DNA of 64,000 nucleotides from Prado023 sp963753075 (lineage in GTDB: Bacteria > Actinomycetota > Actinomycetes > S36-B12 > CAIYMF01), in assembly GCA_963753075.1 (NCBI GenBank), contig CAVWAR010000017.1, positions 558,001 through 622,000 on the forward strand, read 5' to 3'. Position numbers and translations under genes: made by a program. The notes under the pieces are model-generated. The model searched no databases, was not told the origin of the DNA, and was given only the letters and a program-made list of their open reading frames with translations. Positions 1 to 7,856 of the stretch are shown here, piece by piece (position 1 is the stretch's first letter; each line of letters opens with the position of its first letter).

Positions 1-1
1 T

Positions 2-514
2 TGCAAGACCCACGCGCAGCGAGACACCGACCTCGAGCGGCGCGACACCGCCCTCGAGCAGGAGCACACCGATCTCGAGCCAGTCGATCGACCCGCAGCG
101 ATCGCCCCACCCTCGGGGCCGGTGTGGCACCGGCCCGGGAAAAGATACCTCAGGAACTCGACACAGCCGCGATCCTGGCCCCCCGGCGACCCGTCGCCCG
201 TCGGAGATGTCACATGCCGCCGCGGCCCCTACGAAGAAATTATCGTCGCCACCAACACCGCCCGATGGGCGAAAGCCGAGCCCGACGCGGAACGCCTGCC
301 GTGGCCGACGCTGAAACCCGGGACGAGGGCCGACGTCGCCGCAGGCAAGGAGGACCGACTACCTAGCCGAGCTGCAACGACGCCCTGAACGATCTCGGTG
401 GCCCGGCGCTGATCTCCCTGCACCACGAACCGGACGCGACCCGCAACGAGCGCGAACACGGAGAGGCCGGGACAGAGGAGGACTACGACAAGAACGCCGC
501 ACAGCGACAAAGAC
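2..514 (+). pseudogene. Decayed glycoside hydrolase (GH26-like) fragment, frameshifted
   Basis: The forward strand carries protein-like sequence broken over three frames. One frame is open from the window edge and ends in a stretch with VATNTARWAK and ADVAAGKED (about 230-355). The reading then continues as DYLAEL one frame over (357-374) and as NDLGGPALISLHHEPDA in a third frame (376-450). An LxSLHHEP block with an acidic residue after two histidines resembles the acid/base motif of GH26-like hydrolases, and the upstream TARW and AAGK blocks fit that family. The N-terminal part at the edge (LERRDTALEQEHTDLE) looks like a short coiled coil. Two small indels in about 20 bp and a disordered purine tail argue for a dead remnant or poor sequence. 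Family assignment is inference from short motifs. Confidence 0.4.
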
Positions 515-1404
515 AAGGAAGGAAAAGAAAAAAAGAAAGAAAAAGAAGGGAAGGAGAAAAAAGGAGAAGAGAGAAAAAAGAAGAGAGAGAGAAAAGAAAA
601 AGAAAAGGAAAAGAGAAAAAAAAAAAAAAAAGGGATCTCCCTTGCGACCAGATCGCGGGCCAGCCACAGCTGCTCCACGATCGCCAGCCCACGTCGAGAG
701 CGGATCTTGTGGATCCCCGAGGTACGCCGCCACGGATCGACCCGTGGCGGGGGCGGCGGCGCATCCCGGACGGCGGCGAACTCCTGCTGGGCCCATCCGA
801 GCTTGTCGGCCTCGACCAGTCGGGCGTGCAGCTCGTCACGAAGCTCGATGAGCACCTCGACGTCGAGGGCCGCGTACTCCAGCCAGGCCTGGGGCAGGGG
901 CCGGCGCGACCAGTCCGCGGCGCCGTGGCCCTTGGCCAGGCTCATGCCCAGGACATCGGCCACCATCGGGCCCAGGCCGACGCGAGGCATGCCCAGCAGC
1001 CGGCCAGCCAGCTCGGTGTCGAACAGGGACACGGGAGCCAGGTCAAGCTCAGCGAGGCAGGGGAGATCCTGGCTGGCCGCGTGCAGGATCCACTCCGGCC
1101 CCGACAGGGCCGCAGCCAGGCCGGGAAGGCCGGGGATCGCCTGCGGGTCGATCAGGGCTGTCCCCGCGCCCTCCCGACGGATCTGGATCAGGTAGGCGCT
1201 CTGCCCGTAGCGGTATCCCGAGGCCCGCTCGGTGTCGATGGCGATGGGCCCAGAACCAACCTCGAGGAGGCGCACGTACGCCTCGAGCGCCTCGGCGGTC
1301 TCAGTGACGTCAGGAAGCCCATCGCGCAGCTCGAGGGGCGGGCAGGCCAGGGGAGGTGCGGCCTCGTGGGCGTCTGCCTCGGCGGGCTCAGGGGTCTCGG
1401 GCAC
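229..1404 (-). CDS. rnd: Ribonuclease D, C-terminus replaced by low-complexity sequence
   Basis: This is a 3'-5' exoribonuclease of the DEDD superfamily acting in stable-RNA maturation. The first ~255 residues are a normal RNase D: exo motif I (IAIDTE), motif II (HAASQDLPCL), motif III (YAALDVEVL) and the start of the HRDC domain (SGIHKIRSRRGLA). Homology stops at about position 637, where the frame enters the purine tract and becomes a Phe/Leu/Ser run, then non-homologous sequence to 229. Most of the HRDC domain is missing. The GTG start at 1404 is chosen because a TACGGT -10 element lies six bases upstream, implying a leaderless mRNA. The neighbouring regulator and DUF3000 gene are the usual actinobacterial companions. 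The nuclease domain is intact, but whether the gene is functional or misassembled cannot be told here. Confidence 0.8.
   Translation of the reverse strand: MPETPEPAEADAHEAAPPLACPPLELRDGLPDVTETAEALEAYVRLLEVGSGPIAIDTERASGYRYGQSAYLIQIRREGAGTALIDPQAIPGLPGLAAALSGPEWILHAASQDLPCLAELDLAPVSLFDTELAGRLLGMPRVGLGPMVADVLGMSLAKGHGAADWSRRPLPQAWLEYAALDVEVLIELRDELHARLVEADKLGWAQQEFAAVRDAPPPPPRVDPWRRTSGIHKIRSRRGLAIVEQLWLARDLVAREIPFFFFFLFSFSFSFLSLFFFLSSPFFSFPSFSFFFSFPSLSLSLCGVLVVVLLCPGLSVFALVAGRVRFVVQGDQRRATEIVQGVVAARLGSRSSLPAATSALVPGFSVGHGRRSASGSAFAHRAVLVATIISS
515..635. repeat. 121-nt uninterrupted purine (A/G) tract
   Basis: Every base from 515 to 635 on the plus strand is A or G, ending in a run of 16 A (616-631). 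This is very unlike the surrounding GC-rich DNA. On the minus strand it reads as Phe/Leu/Ser-rich low complexity fused to RNase D; on the plus strand it reads as Lys/Arg/Glu. It may be an assembly or sequencing artefact, or a real homopurine expansion at a rearrangement junction. Confidence 0.9.
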
Positions 1405-1410
1405 CGTGCC

Positions 1411-1416
1411 ACCGTA
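1411..1416 (-). promoter_or_regulatory. -10 element for rnd, leaderless start
   Basis: TACGGT on the minus strand is followed by six bases and then the GTG start codon of rnd. There is no Shine-Dalgarno sequence, so transcription probably begins at the start codon. Confidence 0.6.
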
Positions 1417-1543
1417 CCCGTGCGGCAGCGCCCTGCCCGGTGCGGGCGCGCCTCACGCCATCACGCCATCACGCCAGGCCGCGGTCAGCAGGCGGCGGAT
1501 GGGCTGTGCGGTTGATCCAACGCAGCGCCCGGGTGGACGGGCC

Positions 1544-2149
1544 TCAGGCCACGACTCCGTGCCGGAAGCCGATGGCCACCATCTCCGCGCGGTCCCCGGT
1601 CCCGAGCTTGCGCCCGATCCGGGCGAGGTGGCTCTTCACGGTCAGCGCGGACAGACACAGGTCCTCACCGATCTGGCGGTTCGTCTGGCCCTCGGCAACA
1701 CGCTGCAGGACCTGCACCTCACGCGCGGACATCGCGTCCACGCCGTCCTCACCCGGGGCCGAGCGGGGAGCCGGCACACCGGCGCCGACGACGCGCGTCG
1801 GGGGGACCAGGGCTGAGCGCGCGCCGCAGGAGATCGCCTGGCGGATGAGATCGGAGCGAGTGGTGATCACCACGACTCGGCGCCACCCGATGGCACGCAG
1901 CGACCGCAGCTCCTCGCGGATCTGCGGTCCCGCCGCCTCCACCACACATACGTCGTGCTGGCTGGTCGGCCGCGGAACCTGCCCCCCGCGAGCAGTGGCC
2001 GCGCGGTGCACGGAGGTTGCGCCCAACGAGCGAAGTCGCGGCGTCAGGCCCGAGACATGGGTGGTGTCCACCCCAACGGTCAGCGCCGTGAACCGCCCGC
2101 GCGGCAATGGCACGATCGGTACTGCGGAGCTCTGGGCAACTGTGATCAC
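1544..2149 (-). CDS. LuxR-type response regulator with degenerate receiver
   Basis: This is a 201-residue DNA-binding regulator. The C-terminal ~65 residues form a LuxR/NarL helix-turn-helix (MSAREVQVLQRVAEG, TNRQIGEDLCLSALTVKSHLARI). The N-terminal ~120 residues have receiver-like alternating hydrophobic strands, but where the phosphoacceptor aspartate should sit the sequence is DVCVVEA and no clear Asp follows. It is therefore likely phosphorylation-independent. The GTG start at 2149 has GGAG seven bases upstream. It lies between DUF3000 and rnd, a conserved actinobacterial neighbourhood. Its targets are unknown. Confidence 0.85.
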   Translation of the reverse strand: MITVAQSSAVPIVPLPRGRFTALTVGVDTTHVSGLTPRLRSLGATSVHRAATARGGQVPRPTSQHDVCVVEAAGPQIREELRSLRAIGWRRVVVITTRSDLIRQAISCGARSALVPPTRVVGAGVPAPRSAPGEDGVDAMSAREVQVLQRVAEGQTNRQIGEDLCLSALTVKSHLARIGRKLGTGDRAEMVAIGFRHGVVA

Positions 2150-2271
2150 GACTCAACTCCAACGACGCATCCGAGCTTCGGTCAGTTGGGAGCCCTATCG
2201 ACCCCTGGCTCGCGCAGCCTTGAGCAACGTCGCTCGATCGAGTGAGTCCGACCCGAAGCCGGGTCGGGAGA

Positions 2272-2841
2272 TCAGCCCCGGGGGCGGGGCAGCTGGGCGA
2301 CGCCCGGCGGCAGTGGCATGAGCCCCGCGGCCTGCCCGAGCACCTCGGCCCACGCATGCGCGTGCGGCGCCAGCTCGGCATCATCGGGAGTCCAGGAGGC
2401 GCGGACCTCGATCTGGCCCTCGAGCGGCCGCTCCGAGAGCCCGCCGAAGGATTCCGACGTCACTCGGGTGACGGTTCCCGAGATCTCGGAGTAGCCGGCT
2501 CCGTGGGAGTCCAGCGCCTCAAGGAGCCAGGACCAGCCCACCTCGGCCAGCAGCTGGTCCGCGGCCATCTCCGTCTCCAGGGTGGCCTTGATGAATGCGA
2601 CGACCCGGAACGTCCCGCCCCACGACTCCTGCCCCTCGGGGTCGTGCAGCACGACCAGCCGCCCGTTGGCAAGGTCCTCGTCGTCGATCACGACCTCGGC
2701 GGTCAGGGCGATCGCGAACGGGGCGAGCCGCTGCGGGGCGGGAGCCTCCTCGAGCAGGATCTCGGGACGGAGGCGGAGCTCGCGCAACGATGTGAGTGCG
2801 GTCCGGAAGTCCGCAGCCTCATCGCCCACGATCGCGTTCAT
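2272..2841 (-). CDS. DUF3000 family protein
   Basis: This is a 189-residue soluble protein of the actinobacterial DUF3000 family. Recognisable blocks are RTALTSLRELRLRPEI near the N-terminus, WGGTFRVVAFIKATLE in the middle and the C-terminal HAHAWAEVLGQAAGLMPLPPGV. No catalytic motif or membrane segment is seen and the function is unknown. Genes of this family are typically neighbours of RNase D and hemE, as here. Start ATG 2841 is supported by TAATCT placed seven bases upstream. Confidence 0.85.
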   Translation of the reverse strand: MNAIVGDEAADFRTALTSLRELRLRPEILLEEAPAPQRLAPFAIALTAEVVIDDEDLANGRLVVLHDPEGQESWGGTFRVVAFIKATLETEMAADQLLAEVGWSWLLEALDSHGAGYSEISGTVTRVTSESFGGLSERPLEGQIEVRASWTPDDAELAPHAHAWAEVLGQAAGLMPLPPGVAQLPRPRG

Positions 2842-2848
2842 GCACCGC

Positions 2849-2854
2849 AGATTA
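2849..2854 (-). promoter_or_regulatory. -10 element for DUF3000 gene, leaderless start
   Basis: TAATCT on the minus strand sits seven bases before the ATG at 2841 with no Shine-Dalgarno sequence between, indicating a leaderless transcript. Confidence 0.6.
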
Positions 2855-2904
2855 CGCCCTGTGCCCGGAATCCGGAGGGAGATCGGGCCGCGATTCCGGA
2901 CGTG

Positions 2905-2910
2905 TACTCT
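2905..2910 (+). promoter_or_regulatory. -10 element for EamA transporter gene
   Basis: TACTCT lies eight bases before the ATG at 2919. No ribosome binding site is visible, so a leaderless or nearly leaderless mRNA is likely. Confidence 0.5.
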
Positions 2911-2918
2911 CGGCGCTC

Positions 2919-3746
2919 ATGGCTGGGCTGATCGCACTCCTGTCCAGCGCGATGTGGGGAAGTGCCGACTACCTGGCGGGCCGAGCCTCGCGCACACGTC
3001 CGGTGCTGCTCGTCCTCGGGGGATCACAGACGGTCGGACTGATCGCGATGCTCCTGATCGCAACCGTGACCGCAGCATGGGGCGCACCCCGCGGCTACCT
3101 CGCATGGGCGGTGCTGGCCAGCATCTGCGGTTCCGCAGGTCTTGCCCTGTACTACCGGGCCCTCGCGATCGGGACCATGGGCGTGGTCTCGCCGATCGCG
3201 GCGCTCGGGGTCCTGGTCCCGCTCGGCGTCGGGCTTGCCGACGGGGAGCGGCCGACCACGCTGCAGATGATCGGGATCGCCGTGGCGCTGCTGGGAGTGG
3301 TTGCCGCCAGCGGGCCCGAGGTGCACGGTGACGCGGGTTGGCTGCCGGTCGCGCTGGCCAGCGGTGCTGCAGTCCTGCTCGGTGGCGCGCTGGTGGGCAT
3401 CTCGCGCGGCAGCGAGGTGAGTGTCGTGATGACGATGACAGCCATGCGGATCACCACAGTGACCCTCATGGCGATCGTCCTGCTGCTGCTGCGCAGGGCG
3501 GTCCCGCTGCGCAGTGGCGATGGCCGGTGGTTGGTGGCCATCGGCCTGCTCGACGTCGGCGCCAACCTGGCATTCGGACTGGCCAGTACGCTCGGCCTGC
3601 TCACGCTGGTCAGCGTGTTCGGGTCGTTGTACCCGGTGTTCACGATCCTGCTGGCCCGGTGGCTGGACCATGAGCGGCTGCGTCCGATCCAGGTGGCCGG
3701 GGTCTCTCTGGCGCTTCTCGGCGTCGTGGCGATCAGCGCCGGATAG
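2919..3746 (+). CDS. EamA/DMT-family transporter
   Basis: This is a 275-residue integral membrane protein of the drug/metabolite transporter superfamily. The sequence shows about ten hydrophobic segments in two EamA repeats. The first begins LIALLSSAMWGSADYLAGRA and the second covers AVLLGGALVGISR to the C-terminal AGVSLALLGVVAISAG. The start at 2919 (MAGLIALL) is preferred over upstream codons because it begins directly with the first membrane helix and follows a -10 element. The substrate cannot be inferred. It runs convergently towards the mycoredoxin gene, 12 bp away. Confidence 0.85.
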   Translation: MAGLIALLSSAMWGSADYLAGRASRTRPVLLVLGGSQTVGLIAMLLIATVTAAWGAPRGYLAWAVLASICGSAGLALYYRALAIGTMGVVSPIAALGVLVPLGVGLADGERPTTLQMIGIAVALLGVVAASGPEVHGDAGWLPVALASGAAVLLGGALVGISRGSEVSVVMTMTAMRITTVTLMAIVLLLLRRAVPLRSGDGRWLVAIGLLDVGANLAFGLASTLGLLTLVSVFGSLYPVFTILLARWLDHERLRPIQVAGVSLALLGVVAISAG

Positions 3747-3758
3747 CCCACGCAGGCC

Positions 3759-4001
3759 TCAGTCGACGAGTGCGGCCTTGATCTCGCGGACCGACGGGTT
3801 GGTCAGCCCGGTCCCGTCGGGCATCACGACCGTGGGCACCGTCTCGTTGCCGCTGTTCAAGCTCGCCACGAGCCGCGCAGCGTCCGGATGCTTGCCGATG
3901 TCGATCTCTGTGAAGGGGATCCCGGCCCGGCCGAGCGACCGCTTGAGCACGAGGCAGTACGGGCACCACGTGGTGCTGTAGACGGTGATCTCCCCGGTCA
4001 C
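3759..4001 (-). CDS. mrx1: Mycoredoxin (glutaredoxin-like)
   Basis: This 80-residue thioredoxin-fold protein has the dithiol active site CPYC at residues 13-16 (VYSTTWCPYC) and the TVP cis-proline loop (ETVPTVVMPDG). It matches actinobacterial mycoredoxins, which reduce mycothiol mixed disulfides. The GTG start overlaps the stop of the upstream gene by four bases (GTGA), so the two are translationally coupled. Confidence 0.9.
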   Translation of the reverse strand: MTGEITVYSTTWCPYCLVLKRSLGRAGIPFTEIDIGKHPDAARLVASLNSGNETVPTVVMPDGTGLTNPSVREIKAALVD

Positions 4002-4459
4002 GCAGGATCCGGGGAGTCGACGACTGCCGCCGGCGAGGCAGCCGGAGCCTCGGCCGGGCCGCGTCCTGGCAGCCAGCCGTTCGTGGCAAGAGCCTGCTGC
4101 AATGCTGCGGCGAAGGCCTGGACCGACCCACCGTTCGCGTCCAGGGCGGCGGCGTCAAGGGCCAGGTGCAGGCCCCCGTCCCGCACCCGGGCCAGCACCA
4201 CGGGTGAACCATGTGTGGCGGTCGCGGCCGCCACATCCGCGGGCATCTCGTTGAGGTGGAGAAGGTCGAAGGGGACGCCCAGGCGGGCAACCATTCGGTC
4301 CCACTCGGGCTTGCGCCGGACAGGGGAGTGGGTGATGTCGCACAATCCACAGTGCGCAGTGCCCAGCATCTTGCCGAGGACGTAACGGGCCTCGCCGATC
4401 GGTCCGCCATCGGCGTGATAGACGCCGACAAGTTCGCGCAACTCTGAATCCTGGTCCAT
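3998..4459 (-). CDS. Uncharacterised CxxC protein coupled to mycoredoxin
   Basis: This is a 153-residue protein of unknown function. The central block GTAHCGLCDITHSPVRRKPEW carries a CxxC pair flanked by histidines, followed by LGVPFDLLHLNEMP. The C-terminal half (VRDGGLHLALDAAALD) looks like a small alpha/beta fold. No signal peptide or membrane segment is present. Start: the open frame begins at a TTG at 4477, but AGGGAG ends six bases before the ATG at 4459, so that start is preferred. Its stop overlaps the mycoredoxin start. Pairing with a thiol oxidoreductase suggests the CxxC is redox- or metal-active, which is inference. Confidence 0.65.
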   Translation of the reverse strand: MDQDSELRELVGVYHADGGPIGEARYVLGKMLGTAHCGLCDITHSPVRRKPEWDRMVARLGVPFDLLHLNEMPADVAAATATHGSPVVLARVRDGGLHLALDAAALDANGGSVQAFAAALQQALATNGWLPGRGPAEAPAASPAAVVDSPDPA

Positions 4460-4528
4460 GGTCATCTCCCTGCTCAACGCTGCTCCTGTACACCATGATC
4501 AGGCCAAACTCGGGCTTGTGCGAGCGGA

Positions 4529-4550
4529 CCATCCGGTGTGAACCGGATGG
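4529..4550. terminator. Stem-loop 3' of the acyl-ACP-reductase-like gene
   Basis: This is a perfect 8-bp inverted repeat CCATCCGG / CCGGATGG with a 6-nt loop in the 180-bp gap downstream of the minus-strand gene ending at 4642. It has no T tract, so it is a candidate intrinsic terminator only. Confidence 0.35.
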
Positions 4551-4641
4551 CGGTGTTGGCGGGCTCCCCGGACATGCTGCACGCCCGCCGGGCACCAGCA
4601 TGGGTGGCCAGGACGGCCCGCGAGGGGCTCCCCGCGCGGCG

Positions 4642-6711
4642 CTACTTGCCGTCGGCGACCGCCATCTCGGCACGTCGCTCCAGCGCCAGCTCACGGATGC
4701 GGGCAAGGTCCTCGTCGGAGTAGACGCCGTTCACTCCGGAGATGGCCGCGAGCTTCATCCCGTGCTTGATCCCGATCTGGTAGATCTCCTTGACCTTCTC
4801 CCACTCTATGTTGCGCCCGATTGTGAACGTCTCGTATCGGCCCTCGAGGGCAAGGGCGATCGTCTCCGCGAGGCAGGCATACGCCACGCCGTGGGGCAGG
4901 CCGATGTCGCGCATGTGCACGTCTCCCGGGAGCTCGATCTCACCGGACTCGATGACCAGCACGTCCGGGCGCCTGGCCACGTCCTCGGCCGAGAGGTCCA
5001 GTGGGCGAGCCACGTCCGTGATCACGCAGCCGGGCTTGACGTCCATGATGTCCAGTACCCGCTTGCCCGCTCCGGACGTCGCCGTGACGATCATGTCCAT
5101 GTCCGACAGGGCCTCATCCGGGGTCGCGGCCACGTGGATCACTGCGCGTGGGTTCTCCCGCTCGATGTCGGCCTTGAGGGCCAGCAGCTTCGCGGTCTCC
5201 GGCGAGATCAGGTACAGCTCGTCGCTGGCCAGCGCCAGAAGACGGGAGCAGACCGAGCCGATCGCCCCGGTGGCCCCCACCACCATGGCCTTGCCCGTGA
5301 TCCGGCCGCTGTCGTCGAACTCGGCCAGTCCCAGGCGCTCGAGTGCCTCATGGGCGGCCCACAGGGCGCCGGACGCGCTGTAGCTGTTGCCGGTGGTGAT
5401 CGGCAGGGACGCCTGCTTGGCCACGGTGACACCGGCGTCGCCGACGACCTTCGTGAACGCCCCGAGACCCATGATCTGCGCGCCGAGCTTCTTGGCCTCG
5501 TCGGCGGCGGCCAGCAGCCGTGAGTAGGTGAACTCCGGGCTGTGGGAGAGGAGCTCCTTGGGGGTGCCACCCACGGTGAGCAGCCAGCCCTCGGCCTCGT
5601 CCCCTGTGGGGGAGCTGACCCCGGTGATCCTGCCGTACTTCATCGGAGGGGCGTAGGCCATGGCCTTCTCGACGCCATCCATCACGATCGAGGGCGACAC
5701 CTTCTCGATGGTGCGCAGGGGCTCGACGTTGGTCAGGAAGCTCTGGGACAGCGGGTGGATCACGAAGGCGAACCGGCTCCGCCGGCGGAACCCGTTCGGG
5801 TAGAGCAGCCGCGGCTCGAGGCCGGCCGAGACGATCATGTCCAGCAGGTCGTCGTTCGTCAGCCCGCCCATGGCACTCGAGGACACCGCGAGCATCATCG
5901 CCTCCAGCACGGCCGCGGTGATCGTGAAGTCGAACGGCTGGGGTGTGGAGTCCAGCACCATGTCCACGTCGTGGCCGCCGATCTCCGCGAGGCGCTCGTC
6001 GGAGATCGAGGACGTGACCACGGACTTGCCGCGCAGGTCGCCGACGCCGAAGGCCTCGAGCTCCTCATAGGTGCCCACCACGACGTGCGCATCGGCCAGG
6101 GCCCGGCGGGCCAAGGAGTTGCTCATACGGTGCCCCGGGGCCTTGATCTGCGACCGGACCGGCCCCGGCAGCCGCCGCACCGGCCACATGCCCACATTCG
6201 CTGCGAGGTCGAGCAGGGGGTTGGCATCGAGCCGGTTGAGCATGTCCATCCGGAGCAGCGGGTCTGCGAACTCGAAGTTCTGCGTGTACTCCTGGAGGAT
6301 GCGGATCGTCCGCGCGTGGTTCATCCCGCCGAGGACGACGACCCGGGCGTTGGTGTAGTAGCCGGGCATCTCGTTCTGCACATGCCGGATCGCCCACTCC
6401 TGGAGCACGTCCCGCAGGCCATGGCCGTCAGTGACCGGAACCAGCCGGGTGGCCTGCTTGACGCGGTGCACGGCCTCGAGGTCGCCGTCGTAGAGCCCGG
6501 CAACGCGGGCCTCCCTGAGCCCTGTCACGGCGATGACGTCGGCCTCGTCAGCCCACTTGCGCACGAGGTCCTCCGCAGCGGCCACATCGCCGTTCGTGCC
6601 GATCCGGCGCAGGTGGAAATCGGTGTCGAGGAGGGTGACGTGCTGGTCGTAGTCCCGGTCGGATCCGGCGAGGCTGACGTTGATGATCAGGGAGGGCTTG
6701 TCGGTGGTCAC
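4642..6711 (-). CDS. Fusion protein with C-terminal acyl-ACP reductase-like domain
   Basis: This is a 689-residue cytoplasmic protein. From about residue 405 onward it resembles cyanobacterial long-chain acyl-ACP reductase: LGAFTKVVGDAG, then TTGNSYSASGALWAAHEAL (about 435-455), a Rossmann motif VVGATGAIGSVCSRL (about 475-490), a cysteine in KPGCVITDVARP (about residue 561, where that family keeps its acyl-binding Cys), and the C-terminal GRNIEWEKVKEI. The ~400-residue N-terminal half is not recognised; it contains VVVLGGMNHARTIRIL and VDMVLDSTPQPFDFT. The GTG start at 6711 is chosen for GGAG seven bases upstream; the longer frame runs to 6849 but would overlap the neighbouring gene. It is downstream of and probably co-transcribed with an SDR gene (53-bp gap). 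A role in fatty aldehyde formation is inference. Confidence 0.7.
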   Translation of the reverse strand: MTTDKPSLIINVSLAGSDRDYDQHVTLLDTDFHLRRIGTNGDVAAAEDLVRKWADEADVIAVTGLREARVAGLYDGDLEAVHRVKQATRLVPVTDGHGLRDVLQEWAIRHVQNEMPGYYTNARVVVLGGMNHARTIRILQEYTQNFEFADPLLRMDMLNRLDANPLLDLAANVGMWPVRRLPGPVRSQIKAPGHRMSNSLARRALADAHVVVGTYEELEAFGVGDLRGKSVVTSSISDERLAEIGGHDVDMVLDSTPQPFDFTITAAVLEAMMLAVSSSAMGGLTNDDLLDMIVSAGLEPRLLYPNGFRRRSRFAFVIHPLSQSFLTNVEPLRTIEKVSPSIVMDGVEKAMAYAPPMKYGRITGVSSPTGDEAEGWLLTVGGTPKELLSHSPEFTYSRLLAAADEAKKLGAQIMGLGAFTKVVGDAGVTVAKQASLPITTGNSYSASGALWAAHEALERLGLAEFDDSGRITGKAMVVGATGAIGSVCSRLLALASDELYLISPETAKLLALKADIERENPRAVIHVAATPDEALSDMDMIVTATSGAGKRVLDIMDVKPGCVITDVARPLDLSAEDVARRPDVLVIESGEIELPGDVHMRDIGLPHGVAYACLAETIALALEGRYETFTIGRNIEWEKVKEIYQIGIKHGMKLAAISGVNGVYSDEDLARIRELALERRAEMAVADGK

Positions 6712-6764
6712 GGTGTGCTCCAAGGGGTGTGGCGAGGGGGGTGGCGGGCGGATGGTCGAGTGGG

Positions 6765-7856
6765 TCAGGTCATGGCCTGTGACGAGTGCTCCGGGTGCTC
6801 GGCCCAGTAGTCCAGCAGGCGCTCGGCGTAGCTGGAGAACGGTGGGCACTGCACCTCCGTGCCCTCGAGATCGGCAACTGCGTTGGTCGTGGAGTAGGTC
6901 GTCTGGGATGCCAGGTAGTCCAGGGCCTCGGCGGGCAGCCCGAGCAGTTTCTCCATGCCGGGGACGTGGCCGATCACCGCGCGGGTCAGGCCCAGCGGCA
7001 GTGGGATCTTGACCGGCCGTCGGCCGAGGTACGCGGACAGGATCTCGACGACCTCCCCAGTGGTCGGCGGGTTCGGGTCTGTCAACGCGTATGTGCGCCC
7101 GCGGGAGCGGTCCATCACCGAGAGCACATCCATGGCCGAGATCACGTAGTCACGGGGCACCAGACCGGCCCGGACGACGTCGAAGTCGCCTACCCCCGGG
7201 ATCAGCGCAACGCCGGGGATCCGCTGGATGTAGGTGGCGTAGAAGTACGGGCCGTCGTACTTCTGGGTCTCGCCCGTGACCGAGTCGCCCACGACGATGC
7301 CGGGCCGGTAGATCGTTGCGGGCAGGCCCGCCCGGATCGCCCGGCGAACCAGGACCTCAGCCTCGAACTTCGTGGACTCGTAGTGGTTGAGGAAGCCCTG
7401 TCCGAGGTCGATCTCGTCCTCGGGGAACTTGCCGTCGTAGTCGCCGCTCACGTAGCAGGTGCTGACGTACTGCAGGCGCTGGAACTCCTTGCGGCTCCGG
7501 GCGAACTCGATGACGTTGGCGGTGCCCTGCACGTTGACCCGGCGGGCGATCTCCTCGGGCACAGCCAGGTCGTAGACAGCAGCGAGGTGCCAGACCTCCT
7601 GGACGTCCGCGAGGCGCGCGCGCTCCGATGCCTCCACCCCGAGCCCTGGGGCGGTGATGTCGCCAGTCACCAGCGAGATCCGACCCTCGGAATCCGGGTG
7701 CGCCGCCTCGATCTCAGCAACCCGCTGCACCGCCAGCGGCAAGTGGTGGGACTGGACCAGGCAGATCGCATGGACGCCATCACGCCGGGCCAGGATCCTC
7801 GGCACCAGGGCGGATGCCAGGAACCCGGGGAAGCCGGTCATCAGCAGGGAACTCAC
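6765..7856 (-). CDS. Extended SDR / fatty acyl reductase-like NAD(P)-dependent oxidoreductase
   Basis: This 363-residue protein has an N-terminal dinucleotide-binding motif (TGFPGFLAS), SLVTGDIT and EVWHLAAVYD strands, and a catalytic YxxxK (HYESTKFEAE), all typical of extended short-chain dehydrogenases of the male-sterility/fatty-acyl-reductase type. The substrate domain follows (TIYRPGIVVGDS). The GTG start at 7856 is preferred because GGAGG lies eight bases before it and the Rossmann strand begins immediately. It precedes the acyl-ACP-reductase-like gene on the same strand, suggesting the two handle an acyl chain or fatty aldehyde together. The upstream ~200 bp is a divergent promoter region shared with hemE. 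Confidence 0.75.
   Translation of the reverse strand: MSSLLMTGFPGFLASALVPRILARRDGVHAICLVQSHHLPLAVQRVAEIEAAHPDSEGRISLVTGDITAPGLGVEASERARLADVQEVWHLAAVYDLAVPEEIARRVNVQGTANVIEFARSRKEFQRLQYVSTCYVSGDYDGKFPEDEIDLGQGFLNHYESTKFEAEVLVRRAIRAGLPATIYRPGIVVGDSVTGETQKYDGPYFYATYIQRIPGVALIPGVGDFDVVRAGLVPRDYVISAMDVLSVMDRSRGRTYALTDPNPPTTGEVVEILSAYLGRRPVKIPLPLGLTRAVIGHVPGMEKLLGLPAEALDYLASQTTYSTTNAVADLEGTEVQCPPFSSYAERLLDYWAEHPEHSSQAMT

Noticed and set aside
4460..4477. TTG at 4477 as start of the CxxC protein
   Set aside because: The only good ribosome binding site, AGGGAG, overlaps or abuts the earlier codons and is correctly spaced only for the ATG at 4459.
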